DNA of 50,298 bases. Source: Modestobacter excelsi. Its GTDB lineage: Bacteria; Actinomycetota; Actinomycetes; Mycobacteriales; Geodermatophilaceae. This document shows, piece by piece, positions 1 to 7,801 of this stretch. Within the stretch, counting starts at the first letter, position 1. Each line of letters opens with the position of its first letter. The translations under genes and the position numbers were made by a program. Below the pieces are notes generated by a model that saw only the letters and a list, made by a program, of their open reading frames with translations, was not told where the DNA came from and did not search any database. The stretch covers positions 1 through 50,298 of the forward strand of contig NZ_SJEX01000030.1 of the NCBI RefSeq assembly GCF_005930495.1, in the 5' to 3' direction.

Positions 1-2
1 GG

Positions 3-911
3 GCGGGGGTGGGCGCGGTCCCGGGCGGCGGCGATCAGGGTTCGGTGTTGCCGTGGGTCGTGGCACTGGCCCCGTTGGTGGTGCTCATCGCCTGCAGCAC
101 GGTCTGGCCGACCCGGACCCTGACGGTCGGTGGCGCCGGGATCGGCGTCCTGGTGGGCGCTGTGCTGCTCAGTGTCGGGCGCCCAGCCGGCCAGGCACTG
201 ATACTCGGCGCGCTGTACGGACTCACCTGCACCGCCACGGCCCTGTCGTTCCGCTTCTCGGTGTGGGTGCTCGACGTCGTCACGCAACTGGAGCGCACCC
301 GGGACGTGCAGGCGCGGCTCGCCGTCGCCGAGGAACGGCTCCGCTTCGCCCGCGACCTGCACGACGTCATGGGCCGCAACCTCTCGACGATCGCGGTCAA
401 AGGTCAGCTGGCCGCCGAGCTGGTGCGGCGGGGGCGGGCCGAGGCGGCAGAGGAGGTGGCCGACATCAGCCGGATCGCCGACGAGTCCCTGCGGGAGATG
501 CGCGGTGTCGTCGGCGGCTACCGCAGCGCCAGCCTCCCCGGCGAGCTGGCCGGCGCCCGCTCCGTGCTCCGCGCCGCCGGCGTGTCCTGCACGGTGAGCG
601 GCGACGAGGAGGCCGCCCTGCTCCCGGCAGCGGTCCAGGTCGCGCTCGGTTGGGTGGTGCGGGAGGCGGTGACCAACGTGCTGCGGCACAGCCGGGCGAC
701 GACGTGCGCCATCACCTTGAGCTCCGCCGCTGGTGAGACGGAGCTCCGGGTGGTCAACGACGGCGCGGTCGAGCAGGCGGACCGTCGCTGGGGAAACGGG
801 CTGACCGGTGTCGCCGAGCGGCTCGACGGCACGGGCGGCCGGCTCGCGACCGTCCGGGACGACGGCCGGTTCGAGCTGACCGCGACCCTGCCCGTGGCGG
901 TGCCAGCATGA
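3..911 (+). CDS. Sensor histidine kinase, NarL/DesK type (5' end cut by window)
   Basis: Two-component kinase of the HisKA_3/HATPase_c class. Counting from a GTG at position 9, residues 12-90 hold three or four hydrophobic segments, the end of a membrane sensor region. Residues 107-135 carry the dimerisation and phosphoacceptor box, with His118 in the context RDLHDVMGRN. The N-box (REAVTNVLRHS, Asn223) and a G-box (GNGLTGVAERL) of the ATP-binding domain follow. Intact DesK-like kinases are usually nearer 380-420 residues, so the true start probably lies upstream of the window and the GTG at 9 is only the first in-frame one here. The stop overlaps the start of the response regulator (ATGA), which indicates translational coupling. 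The signal sensed is unknown. Confidence 0.85.
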   Translation, partial: AGVGAVPGGGDQGSVLPWVVALAPLVVLIACSTVWPTRTLTVGGAGIGVLVGAVLLSVGRPAGQALILGALYGLTCTATALSFRFSVWVLDVVTQLERTRDVQARLAVAEERLRFARDLHDVMGRNLSTIAVKGQLAAELVRRGRAEAAEEVADISRIADESLREMRGVVGGYRSASLPGELAGARSVLRAAGVSCTVSGDEEAALLPAAVQVALGWVVREAVTNVLRHSRATTCAITLSSAAGETELRVVNDGAVEQADRRWGNGLTGVAERLDGTGGRLATVRDDGRFELTATLPVAVPA

Positions 912-1513
912 TCCGCGTCCTGCTCGCCGACGACGAGAACCTGATCCGCACCGCGCTGGCCGCCCTCCTCGCGCTGGAGGACGACCTCGACGTCGTCGCC
1001 GAGGCCGCCTCCGGAGCCGAGGCGCTGGCCATGGCCCGGGCCCACCACCCCGACGTCGCCGTCCTGGACCTGCAGATGCCCGGCCGCGACGGCATCTCCA
1101 TCGCCGCAGAGCTCACCACCACCCTGCCGGGGTGCGCGACGATCATCGTCACCGGCCACGGCCGGGCAGGGCACCTGAAACGGGCCCTGACGGCCGGCGT
1201 CCGCGGCTTCCTCCCCAAGACCGTCAACGCCGCCGTCCTCACCGACGTCGTCCGCACCGTCCACCGCGGCGGCAGGTATGTCGACCCACAACTGGCCGCC
1301 GAGGCGATCAGCGCCGGCGACAGCCCACTCACCCCCCGCGAGGCCGACGTGCTCGAACTCGCCGCCGGCGGAGCGCCGGTCGAGGAGATCGCCGCCCGCG
1401 CCCACCTCTCGCCCGGGACCGTGCGCAACTACCTGTCCGCGGCGGCCGCGAAGCTGGGCGCACCCAATCGGCACGCCGCCGTCGACATCGCACGTCGTCA
1501 TGGATGGGTCTGA
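908..1513 (+). CDS. LuxR/NarL-family response regulator
   Basis: Partner of the preceding kinase, with a 4-nt ATGA overlap. The receiver domain (about residues 2-118) has the acidic pair in LLADDE, the phosphoacceptor Asp54 (AVLDLQMPG), Thr82 and Lys104 (FLPKT). A linker leads to a GerE-type helix-turn-helix (about 140-200): LTPREADVLELAAGG, then EEIAARAHLSPGTVRNYL. The length of 201 residues is normal for DesR-like regulators. Such pairs often control a neighbouring ABC exporter or lipid desaturase. Nothing of that kind lies downstream here, so a target would have to be upstream of the window or elsewhere. Confidence 0.9.
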   Translation: MIRVLLADDENLIRTALAALLALEDDLDVVAEAASGAEALAMARAHHPDVAVLDLQMPGRDGISIAAELTTTLPGCATIIVTGHGRAGHLKRALTAGVRGFLPKTVNAAVLTDVVRTVHRGGRYVDPQLAAEAISAGDSPLTPREADVLELAAGGAPVEEIAARAHLSPGTVRNYLSAAAAKLGAPNRHAAVDIARRHGWV

Positions 1514-1589
1514 GATGTCTCGGTAGAGGACTACTCAGCGGGCGGCTGGAGACCTGTCCCGCCGCTGGCCCAGGAGGCCACCGGCATCT

Positions 1590-2040
1590 GGGGTGGTCGA
1601 TCGGCGGAGTGACCCTTTCGACCGCGCAGGAGGCGCCAGTTCGCACCAGTCGCGTGAGGTCCCCGTCGGCCGTGAGGACCTCCCCGCGCTCGGGCTGGCG
1701 TCGGTCCCGTGGTCGCAGATCGGCGAGCACTGCGTGACGGGTGTCGAGCCGGAGGTTCGCGGCGATCGAGCGGGGCCGGCGTTGCCACGGGTAGCAGCGG
1801 ATCTGACAGGCGAGCTCGCCGACCACCACCGCGACGATGTTCGGAGTGAGGTCGCGCAGCTGTCGGACCATGGTCCAGACCAGCCGCTCAGCAGGTGCAG
1901 CAGCAACGCCAGGGCGTCGTCGTCCCGGCCTCCGTCAACCGCCGCGAGGCGGACGAGAGCCGCGAGGACGGCGTCGCTTCGCTGGTGGTCACTGCACGCG
2001 GAACAGGCGTCGACGACGACGTCTGGGTGGGTTACGGCGA
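1590..2040 (-). pseudogene. Frameshifted remnant of an actinobacterial hypothetical gene
   Basis: Two minus-strand frames read as one protein once a single-base shift near 1885 is allowed. The upstream part reads VTHPDVVVDACSACSDHQRS and ends ALALLLHLLSG. The downstream part continues VWTMVRQLRDLTPN, then VAVVVGELACQIRCYPWQRR and LDTRHAVLADL. Both parts have natural protein composition, whereas the overlapping plus-strand frames are rich in Arg/Pro shadow sequence. The expected start before THPD is a GTA valine codon, not a start codon, so initiation may also be lost. The downstream frame loses convincing content before 1590. I recall similar uncharacterised proteins in Geodermatophilaceae but cannot confirm a family name. 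Confidence 0.5.
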
Positions 2041-2143
2041 CTCGCCCTTCCTCCGTTGGGATGAGAGCACCGCCTGTACCTCGGCGGCGACGTTGGGCGC
2101 GAGCGACCATCGCCTTCAGCAATCCACAAGCGGGGGGCGCGCG

Positions 2144-2425
2144 ATGGGGAAATGGCAAGGTCCATTTGCTGGCCTTCAGCAGCTGCTTGGCGTGTGGGCC
2201 CTTGCCATTCTGATCGCCGCCCTGACGACCGTGGTCGCCGCTGTGACGTGGATGCGCGCCGGACGGGACCGACGGTCGGAGATTGAGTCGGCACTGACCG
2301 CGTTCGGAGTAGCCGGCCGTCAGGCCGCTCGTGGCTTTTCGGCACGCATCAGTGGTGTCCGCCAGTCGGCCCTGCGGCAGGCTTCTGCCAAACTGCAGAT
2401 CTTGCCGCGGCGACCCGGAGCGTAG
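2144..2425 (+). CDS. Small single-span membrane protein, hypothetical
   Basis: A 93-residue reading frame starting at an ATG preceded by a G-rich stretch (GGGGGGC) that could serve as ribosome binding site. Residues 10-32 form one clear hydrophobic helix (QLLGVWALAILIAALTTVVA), followed by a basic, Arg-rich tail with a weak amphipathic repeat (RQAARGFSARISGVRQSALR). The in-frame extension upstream to 1895 overlaps the pseudogene and lacks protein-like content, so the short form is preferred. No family recognised. It could be a membrane-anchored accessory protein, or non-coding. Confidence 0.4.
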   Translation: MGKWQGPFAGLQQLLGVWALAILIAALTTVVAAVTWMRAGRDRRSEIESALTAFGVAGRQAARGFSARISGVRQSALRQASAKLQILPRRPGA

Positions 2426-2595
2426 GTCCCGCGGCCCCGACGCGTCGGCCTGGAGCCCCGAGTGAGGCCGACCTTGACCGGCTCGCTAAGCACTGTCAGA
2501 AGGCGCGCGGGCGGCGTGGCCCGACTTGCTCCGGGCAGCGCGTAGTACGGAGCACCATCAACGTCCTCCCCGTGTTGCCCCCGGACGAGCGGCGT

Positions 2596-2862
2596 TCAGG
2601 CAGCGTGCGGAGTTGTAACACTTGGCCGGCCGGTCGCGACGGCGAGCTTGCCTGTCGCCAGGGTTGCGACCTCCGCCGCAACTTCGCTGTCAGCCATCGC
2701 GGCGATGTGCGCCAGCGCCTCGGCGTAGGCCCGCTCGATGGCCGCTAGGTGCTCGGCGGTGCCATAGGGGTCCGCGGCGGATTCGACGCCGCCGGGATCG
2801 TTGGCGTCGTCGGCGATGGGCTCCACGGCCACATTGGGGCCGACGGCCTCACTGGGGGTCAT
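2596..2862 (-). CDS. Hypothetical protein (88 aa, acidic, Ala-rich)
   Basis: The start at 2862 is chosen because the ATG is preceded by GGGAG eight bases upstream, a good Shine-Dalgarno site. An alternative ATG six codons earlier has none. The protein begins MTPSEAVGPNVAVEPIADDA, has a flexible acidic first third, and then an amphipathic helix (about residues 36-70, GTAEHLAAIERAYAEALAHI). No domain is recognised. The rest of the 2426-3064 stretch shows no other convincing gene. Confidence 0.45.
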   Translation of the reverse strand: MTPSEAVGPNVAVEPIADDANDPGGVESAADPYGTAEHLAAIERAYAEALAHIAAMADSEVAAEVATLATGKLAVATGRPSVTTPHAA

Positions 2863-3049
2863 GCAACTCCCTATCGGCACCCGACGGCTTCCGACGCACT
2901 ACAACCCCCGCTCGTCCTTTAGCGGGTGCACGGCGAGATCGGCCCAACCCCGCCGGCCGAGCACCACGGCCACTCCTACCGGCGCAACCCCGCGGCGACT
3001 ACCGTCGCCGCGTCAGGACCGGGCCCCGCTGAACGCAGGGCGGGGCAAC

Positions 3050-3073
3050 TGCTCCTCTTGACACGTGCTGGTC
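3050..3073 (+). repeat. 24-bp imperfect direct repeat, copy 1
   Basis: Matches 11039-11062 in the same orientation at 22 of 24 positions, including an identical 16-base core TTGACACGTGCTGGTC. The GTG start of the next small gene (3065) lies inside it. The two copies bracket about 8 kb containing a transposase remnant and several degraded genes. Confidence 0.6.
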
Positions 3074-3340
3074 ATCCGCATCACCGGGGCAGTGACCCTG
3101 CAGGACCAGTCCCTCGCGACCTGGTGCGACGAGCACGCCGGACAGGACTTCGGTCTGTCCGCAGGTCATCTGCAGAACGTGCTCGGAGGCTTCGAGTCGA
3201 TGTCCCTCTCCGTGGCAGCCGTGGCCACCCGGCTCCTCGGAGCCCGGATCTGGCTCCAGCCGGAGGTCGTCGATCGGGCTGCCAGCCTCGTTGACCAGCG
3301 GTACAGCGAGGCCACGACGAACCGGGACGTGAAGCCGTGA
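3065..3340 (+). CDS. Hypothetical protein (91 aa)
   Basis: GTG start, begins MLVIRITGAVTLQDQS. The composition is a convincing mix of hydrophobic and charged residues. No family recognised and no membrane segment. Its stop overlaps the ATG of the next gene by one base (TGATG), so the two are very likely co-translated. The start codon sits inside the 24-bp direct repeat and has no good ribosome binding site. A GTG nine codons later (3092) is an alternative. Confidence 0.5.
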   Translation: MLVIRITGAVTLQDQSLATWCDEHAGQDFGLSAGHLQNVLGGFESMSLSVAAVATRLLGARIWLQPEVVDRAASLVDQRYSEATTNRDVKP

Positions 3341-3771
3341 TGATCTACGACGAGGCCATCACCTGGTTCGACCGGAGGCCATCCACCCCGGTGGAGCTGG
3401 ACACGGACCAGCAGACCCCCTTCGGTCCGCTGGACGAGCTGCTGCGCCAGGCCGTTGTCACAGTGGCGGGCCAGCTGGGCATCGACCTGCGCCTTGAGTC
3501 GGTGGACGTCCGGCTGCGCACCATCGTCGGCCGCAGAGGTCCGGAGGTCGACGGGCTCCTCACGTCTGACGGGGCCGAGCTCCTGGTCTGGCTGCCCGCG
3601 AACGTCACGGTCGAGCTGCCGACTGCCGGGCGGTCGCCGCTGACCCTGACCGGCCCGGACGGTGTGCGCTTCACCCTCGACGCTGAAGAAGACCCGGCCA
3701 CCGGCTTCGTCTGGCTGGCGCTCCTGCCGATCGACCTCATCCCGGCCGACACCTTCTCCGCCGACCTCTGA
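3340..3771 (+). CDS. Hypothetical protein (143 aa)
   Basis: Begins MIYDEAITWFDRRPSTPVEL, directly coupled to the preceding small gene. The body alternates short hydrophobic strands with turns (LRLESVDVRLRTIVGRRG, ELLVWLPANVTVELP, PLTLTGPDGVRFTLD), which suggests a beta-rich soluble domain. No signal peptide or membrane helix, and no family recognised. A GTG one codon upstream (3337) could equally be the start. A structured hairpin begins two bases after the stop codon. Confidence 0.55.
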   Translation: MIYDEAITWFDRRPSTPVELDTDQQTPFGPLDELLRQAVVTVAGQLGIDLRLESVDVRLRTIVGRRGPEVDGLLTSDGAELLVWLPANVTVELPTAGRSPLTLTGPDGVRFTLDAEEDPATGFVWLALLPIDLIPADTFSADL

Positions 3772-3772
3772 C

Positions 3773-3805
3773 CATGCCCGGCATGGCGACGCCATGCAAG
3801 GCATG
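3773..3805 (+). terminator. Two-stem hairpin after the hypothetical pair
   Basis: Outer stem CATGCC/GGCATG and inner stem CATGGC/GCCATG are separated by a symmetric 3x3 internal loop (CGG/CAA) and closed by a GAC loop. It begins two bases after the stop codon. There is no T-tract, as is common for actinobacterial terminators. Confidence 0.5.
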
Positions 3806-3843
3806 ACGGCGACGACGCGCGCCTGGACGACCCTCCCCGCCCG

Positions 3844-3866
3844 GTGATCACCTCGTGCATGATCAC
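3844..3866. repeat. Inverted repeat GTGATCA-N9-TGATCAC
   Basis: Perfect 7-bp arms with a 9-base spacer, 57 bases beyond the 3' end of the transposase remnant. It could be an operator or part of an insertion-sequence end. No matching second end was found on the other side of the remnant. Confidence 0.35.
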
Positions 3867-3922
3867 TGCGCGAAGTAATCGAACATACGTCCCGCGTCTC
3901 TGCTTGACTGCAGTTGTGCAGG

Positions 3923-4141
3923 TCAGCCGCCGATGAGTTCCTTGAGCGGGTGCGGATCGGTGTCAACGGCTTGCTGCAGTAGTCGGTAGAAGAGCATTCC
4001 TCGTGCTCTGGACGTTCGCCGGTTGAAGCGGAACGTGAATGCGTCGAGGTAGTACGGCAGATGCTGGCGGCTGATTCGGTAGTGCAACGTGCCGGCGGTC
4101 CAGCGCTTGAGCAGCGAGGACACCAGGTGCGGCCCGGGCAT
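3923..4141 (-). mobile_element. IS1595/ISXO2-type transposase, C-terminal remnant
   Basis: About the last 72 residues of an ISXO2-like DDE transposase. The recognisable parts are SSLLKRWTAGTLH, ISRQHLPYYLDAFTFRFNRR and TSRARGMLFYRLLQQAVDTD. The family hallmark here is the stretch L-K-R-W-x-x-G-T followed by YYLDEFTFRFNRRTS and a closing helix. Upstream of the MPGPHLV segment the frame turns to unrelated Arg/Pro-rich sequence, so the catalytic domain is gone and the gene is dead. No terminal inverted repeats or target duplication could be identified. Confidence 0.75.
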
Positions 4142-4440
4142 CACGGCGTCAAGCCCGCCATGCTGGCCATGCCGGTTCGATCGGGTCACCCGCTTGATTC
4201 GACCATGCGTTGCAGGACCGACTTCTCCAGGCGCTGGCCGAGGAGACAGCCCCCGGACTCTGAGCAGCGCGCCGCGCTGATCGTGACCTCGCTGTTGATG
4301 GCGCGAACTCGCCACCCACGCCCGGCACGGCGGGCCGCCCGAGTAGCCACGCACTCCGTTGAGCAACAACCTGAAGGAGAACCCCCCGGCGCTGGCTGTC
4401 CCTCGAGGGCAGGCGCCGATCTCGAACTGAGGAGAGCGAG
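4142..4440. other. Gap between transposase remnant and aldo/keto reductase
   Basis: About 300 bases. The open frames on both strands have low-complexity, shadow-like content and I see no gene. The last bases carry the AGGAGAG ribosome binding site of the next gene. Confidence 0.5.
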
Positions 4441-5271
4441 ATGGCAGCAGCAGAGCTGACGGACGACGGGCGGGCCCGCGTGCTCACCGATGGCAACCAG
4501 ATCCCGCTGCTTGCGCTGGGCGTGTGGCAGGTGCCCGACGGGCCGGAGTGCGAGGACGCAGTGCGGTGGGCGCTGGAGGCCGGCTACCGCCACATCGACA
4601 CCGCGCAGTCCTACGGCAACGAGGGCAGCGTCGGCCGCGCCCTGCGCGACAGCGGCCTGTCACGCCAGGACGTCTTCCTCACGACCAAGTTCCACCCGGG
4701 ACGCCGCGACCCGGCGGCGGAGCTGCAGCGGAGCCTCGAACTCCTGGGCGTGGAATCGGTCGACCTCTACATCGTCCACTGGCCGCAGGGCGGCCCGACG
4801 CGGGCGTGGGAGGGGATGCAACGCGCCCGCGACAGCGGGCACGCGCGCTCGATCGGCGTCTCGAACTTCGGCGTGTCCGACATCGAAGCCGTGCTCGGGG
4901 TCGCCGATGCGCCGCCCGTCATCAACCAGGTCCAGTTCAGCCCCTTCGAGTTCCGGCGCGGCCTGTTGGAGTCGTGCGAGCGCCGGGGCGTGGTGCTGGA
5001 GGCCTACAGCCCGCTAGGCACCGGCCGCCATCTAGGCGATCGGCAGGTGGCCGGCATCGCTGAGCACCTGGGACGTACGCCGGCCCAGGTGCTGATCCGC
5101 TGGTCGCTGCAGCGCGGCCTCGTCGTGCTGCCGAAGTCGACCCACCGCGAGCGCATCGAGGAGAACGCGCAGGTCTTCGACTTCGAGCTGTCCGACGAGG
5201 ACATGACCGCGCTGGACGGGCTCGACCGCACCGGAGCAACCGACCGGGCCTTGGAGCGGCCCTGGTGGTGA
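4441..5271 (+). CDS. Aldo/keto reductase (NADPH-dependent)
   Basis: Cytosolic oxidoreductase that reduces aldehydes or ketones, substrate unknown. The 276 residues match the AKR5-like bacterial length. The catalytic tetrad is visible: Asp53 and Tyr58 (HIDTAQSYGNE), Lys83 (TTKFHPG) and His113 (IVHWPQG). Family signatures SIGVSNFG and an NADPH-binding LPKSTHRERIEEN near residues 230-245 are present. The ATG follows AGGAGAGCGAG, a strong ribosome binding site. The gene stands alone between a transposase remnant and a terminator hairpin, so the context gives no substrate. Confidence 0.92.
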   Translation: MAAAELTDDGRARVLTDGNQIPLLALGVWQVPDGPECEDAVRWALEAGYRHIDTAQSYGNEGSVGRALRDSGLSRQDVFLTTKFHPGRRDPAAELQRSLELLGVESVDLYIVHWPQGGPTRAWEGMQRARDSGHARSIGVSNFGVSDIEAVLGVADAPPVINQVQFSPFEFRRGLLESCERRGVVLEAYSPLGTGRHLGDRQVAGIAEHLGRTPAQVLIRWSLQRGLVVLPKSTHRERIEENAQVFDFELSDEDMTALDGLDRTGATDRALERPWW

Positions 5272-5288
5272 GCTGAAATTTCGAGTTC

Positions 5289-5320
5289 CCCCTGACTCCT
5301 CACTGTCAGAGGATCAGGGG
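5289..5320 (+). terminator. Rho-independent-like hairpin after the aldo/keto reductase
   Basis: Stem CCCCTGA and TCCTC pairs with GAGGA and TCAGGGG, with a single bulged C and a 7-base loop. It lies 18 bases after the stop codon. Confidence 0.6.
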
Positions 5321-5613
5321 CTCGGTCGCACGATCTCACGCCGGCAGGGAGGGCCGACCGGGTCCGCGGTCGAGCGGCCACTCCCTCACATCTCGCTCCT
5401 CTCGGTCAAGCAGCGGGGGACACGTCGCCCACGGTCCTCGGCGACATCCCGTACGCCTCGAACGGGGCGTCACAGTCGCCGGCAGCAAACGGCCAGACGG
5501 CTTGCTGAACCGCTCGCGGCACATGGGAGGTGGCCGAAAGGGACAGGGTAGCTTCGCGGCGCCGACGGGTGCTGCATGCGTAATGGCCGGCCCGCGGGCG
5601 GAGGGAGGGGCCG
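5321..5613. other. Intergenic region upstream of ktrB
   Basis: No gene seen. The only clear signal is the purine-rich GGAGGGAGG just before the ktrB GTG. I looked for a ydaO-type c-di-AMP riboswitch, which often precedes ktr genes, and could not find its conserved core. Confidence 0.4.
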
Positions 5614-7026
5614 GTGCGCGCGACGGAGCTGGGGAGCGGCCACGCACAGCCGCGGCCGACGCGCATGGGTCGAGTGCGGGCAAGGCTGGCCCGGGTGGTG
5701 CGGACGCCGCACCCGGCTCAGGTCGGCGTGGTGGCCTTTGGGGTGGCCGTGTTGGCGGTGACGGCGCTGCTGATGCTGCCGGTCGCTGCCGAGCCGGGAC
5801 AGATGACGACCTTTCGGCAGGCGTTGTTCACGGCGACCTCCGCGGTGTGCGTGACGGGTCTGGCTGTGGTGGACACTGCCAGCCACTGGTCGTCTTTCGG
5901 CGAAGTCGTCGTCCTTGTCGGCATCCAGGCCGGCGGCTTCGGGATCATGACATTGGCGTCGTTGCTGGGGCTGGCTGCCTCCCGGCGCCTCGGTCTGCGC
6001 ACTCGGCTGCTGACCAGCTGGGAGACCAAGGCTGAGGGGCTCGGCGACGTCCGTCGCGTTCTGCGTAGCGTCGCGCGGACCACGTTCCTGGTCGAGGGGT
6101 TGGTCGCGCTCGCTCTGACGGCGAGGTTCTGGCTCGGGCACGACCAGACATTCGGCGACGCGGTCTACAGCGGGGTGTTCCACGCCGTCTCGTCGTTCAA
6201 CAACGCGGGCTTCTCCCTGTACAGCGACAATTTGATGTCTTTCGCCTCCGACCCGTTCGTGTGCTTGCCGATCGCGGTGGCCGTCGTGCTGGGCGGGCTG
6301 GGTTTCCCGGTGCTGTTCGAGCTCCGACGCGAGCTGACGTCGCCGAGGCAGTGGTCGTTGCACACCAAGACGACGCTGCTGACCTACGCCGTGCTGCTGC
6401 TCGGCGGCGCCGTGGTGATCGGGGCCTTCGAGTGGACCAATCCTGGCACCCTGGGCCCGCTCAGCGTGCCCGGCAAGCTGCTCGCCAGCTTCTTCCAGGG
6501 TGGCGTCCAGCCTCGAACGGCCGGCTTCAACTCCGTGGACATCGCCGCCATGCAGCCGCAGAGCCTGCTGGTGCAAGACGTGCTCATGTTCATCGGCGGC
6601 GGCAGCGCGAGCACCGCCGGCGGAATCAAGGTCACCACGTTCATGGTGCTGTTCTTCGCCATCGTGGCCGAAACGCGCGGCGATCCCCACGTCGACGCCC
6701 TCGGCCGGGAGATCAGATCACCCGTGTTGCGGCAGGCGCTCACCGTGGCGCTGCTCGGCGTCGCCCTGGTCGTGACCGGGACCCTCATTCTGCTCGCGGT
6801 CTCCGGGCTACCCCTGGATCAGGTGCTGTACGAGACCGTCTCGGCGTTCGCCACCGTTGGGCTCTCCACCGGGATCACTGCTGACCTGCCCTCCACCGGG
6901 CAGTACGTTCTGATCGTGCTCATGTTCTTGGGCCGAACCGGCCCGGTCACCCTGGCCACCGCCCTGGTCCTGCGTGAACGGCGCCGCCTGTTCCGACAGC
7001 CAGAGGAGCGGATGCTCGTTGGGTAA
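5614..7026 (+). CDS. ktrB: KtrB/TrkH-family potassium channel-like subunit
   Basis: Membrane subunit for K+ uptake. The 470 residues carry about eight to ten hydrophobic helices arranged as four M-P-M repeats. The four selectivity-filter loops are visible: SAVCVTGLA (about 74), SSFNNAGFSLY (about 195), VQPRTAGFNS (about 305) and FATVGLSTGIT (about 415), each with the conserved Gly. The GTG start at 5614 follows GGAGGGAGGGG. A later ATG (5665) would also leave the channel intact. Its 3' end overlaps the start of the KtrA-type gene by 8 nt, so both subunits are made together. The N-terminal 30 residues are basic and cytoplasmic. Confidence 0.93.
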   Translation: MRATELGSGHAQPRPTRMGRVRARLARVVRTPHPAQVGVVAFGVAVLAVTALLMLPVAAEPGQMTTFRQALFTATSAVCVTGLAVVDTASHWSSFGEVVVLVGIQAGGFGIMTLASLLGLAASRRLGLRTRLLTSWETKAEGLGDVRRVLRSVARTTFLVEGLVALALTARFWLGHDQTFGDAVYSGVFHAVSSFNNAGFSLYSDNLMSFASDPFVCLPIAVAVVLGGLGFPVLFELRRELTSPRQWSLHTKTTLLTYAVLLLGGAVVIGAFEWTNPGTLGPLSVPGKLLASFFQGGVQPRTAGFNSVDIAAMQPQSLLVQDVLMFIGGGSASTAGGIKVTTFMVLFFAIVAETRGDPHVDALGREIRSPVLRQALTVALLGVALVVTGTLILLAVSGLPLDQVLYETVSAFATVGLSTGITADLPSTGQYVLIVLMFLGRTGPVTLATALVLRERRRLFRQPEERMLVG

Positions 7027-7684
7027 GAACCACGAAGACAGCGTCCTCGTCGTGGGACTGGGGCGGTTCGGCAGCTCGATCTCCACGACCCTGGAACGCC
7101 TGGGGCACGAGGTCCTGGCCGTCGACGCCAACCTGGAGCTGGTGCAGGAGTGGTCCACCCGGCTCCGGCACGTCACCCAGGTCGACGCCACCAGCGAGGA
7201 TGCGATGCGACAACTGGGCGCCGATCAGTTCGACATCGCCGTGGTCGGCATCGGGGACGACATCGAGGCCAGCCTGCTCAGCACGGGCGTCCTGCTCGAC
7301 CTGGGACTGCGGGAGGTGTGGGCCAAGGCCATCACGCCGGCACACGGACGCATCCTCGAGCGAAGCGGCGCCAATCACGTCATCTACCCGGAGCGAGACG
7401 CCGGCGAGCGCACCGCTCATCTCCTGTCCGGTCGCTTGATCGACTACATCGAATTCGACGACGGCTTCGCTATCGTCAAGATGAAGGCGCCGCGAGAGGC
7501 GCTTGGCAAGACGCTCGGCGAATCGGCCCTGCGCAGCAAGTACGGCGTCACGATCATCGGCGTCAAGCGCGGCGGTGAGGACTTCGCCCATGCCGTACCC
7601 GACACCATCGTCAAGGACAACGACCTGCTCATCGTGTCCGGCGCCAGCCACCTCATCGAGAAGTTCGCAGCCGAAGCCTGCTGA
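7019..7684 (+). CDS. ktrA: KtrA/TrkA-family potassium uptake regulatory subunit
   Basis: Cytosolic gating ring subunit for KtrB. Residues about 8-130 form an RCK_N/TrkA-N Rossmann domain with the nucleotide motif VVGLGRFGSS and an acidic strand end (AVDANLE). Residues about 140-215 form the TrkA-C domain (GKTLGESALRSKYGVTIIGV). The chosen start is TTG at 7019, ten bases after AGAGGAG. It gives 221 residues, the normal KtrA length, and an 8-nt overlap with ktrB. No other start fits between the overlap and the Rossmann fold. Confidence 0.92.
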   Translation: MGKNHEDSVLVVGLGRFGSSISTTLERLGHEVLAVDANLELVQEWSTRLRHVTQVDATSEDAMRQLGADQFDIAVVGIGDDIEASLLSTGVLLDLGLREVWAKAITPAHGRILERSGANHVIYPERDAGERTAHLLSGRLIDYIEFDDGFAIVKMKAPREALGKTLGESALRSKYGVTIIGVKRGGEDFAHAVPDTIVKDNDLLIVSGASHLIEKFAAEAC

Positions 7685-7801
7685 CGCGCCGAGCTCTCCC
7701 CCCGCGACCCCCATGCCGAGGTGCGGCGACCGCCCGCCGCAACGACGCGGCGCACGTGTTCGGCGCAGGGCAGGTCGGGTAGCGGGAACCGACCCAGGAT
7801 C

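Noticed and set aside
3058..3086. Promoter from the TTGACA inside the 24-bp repeat
   Set aside because: No -10-like sequence at 16-19 bases downstream, and the other copy shows none either.
5321..5613. Possible c-di-AMP (ydaO-type) riboswitch before ktrB
   Set aside because: Such switches often precede ktr genes, but I could not find the conserved core or pairing pattern by eye.
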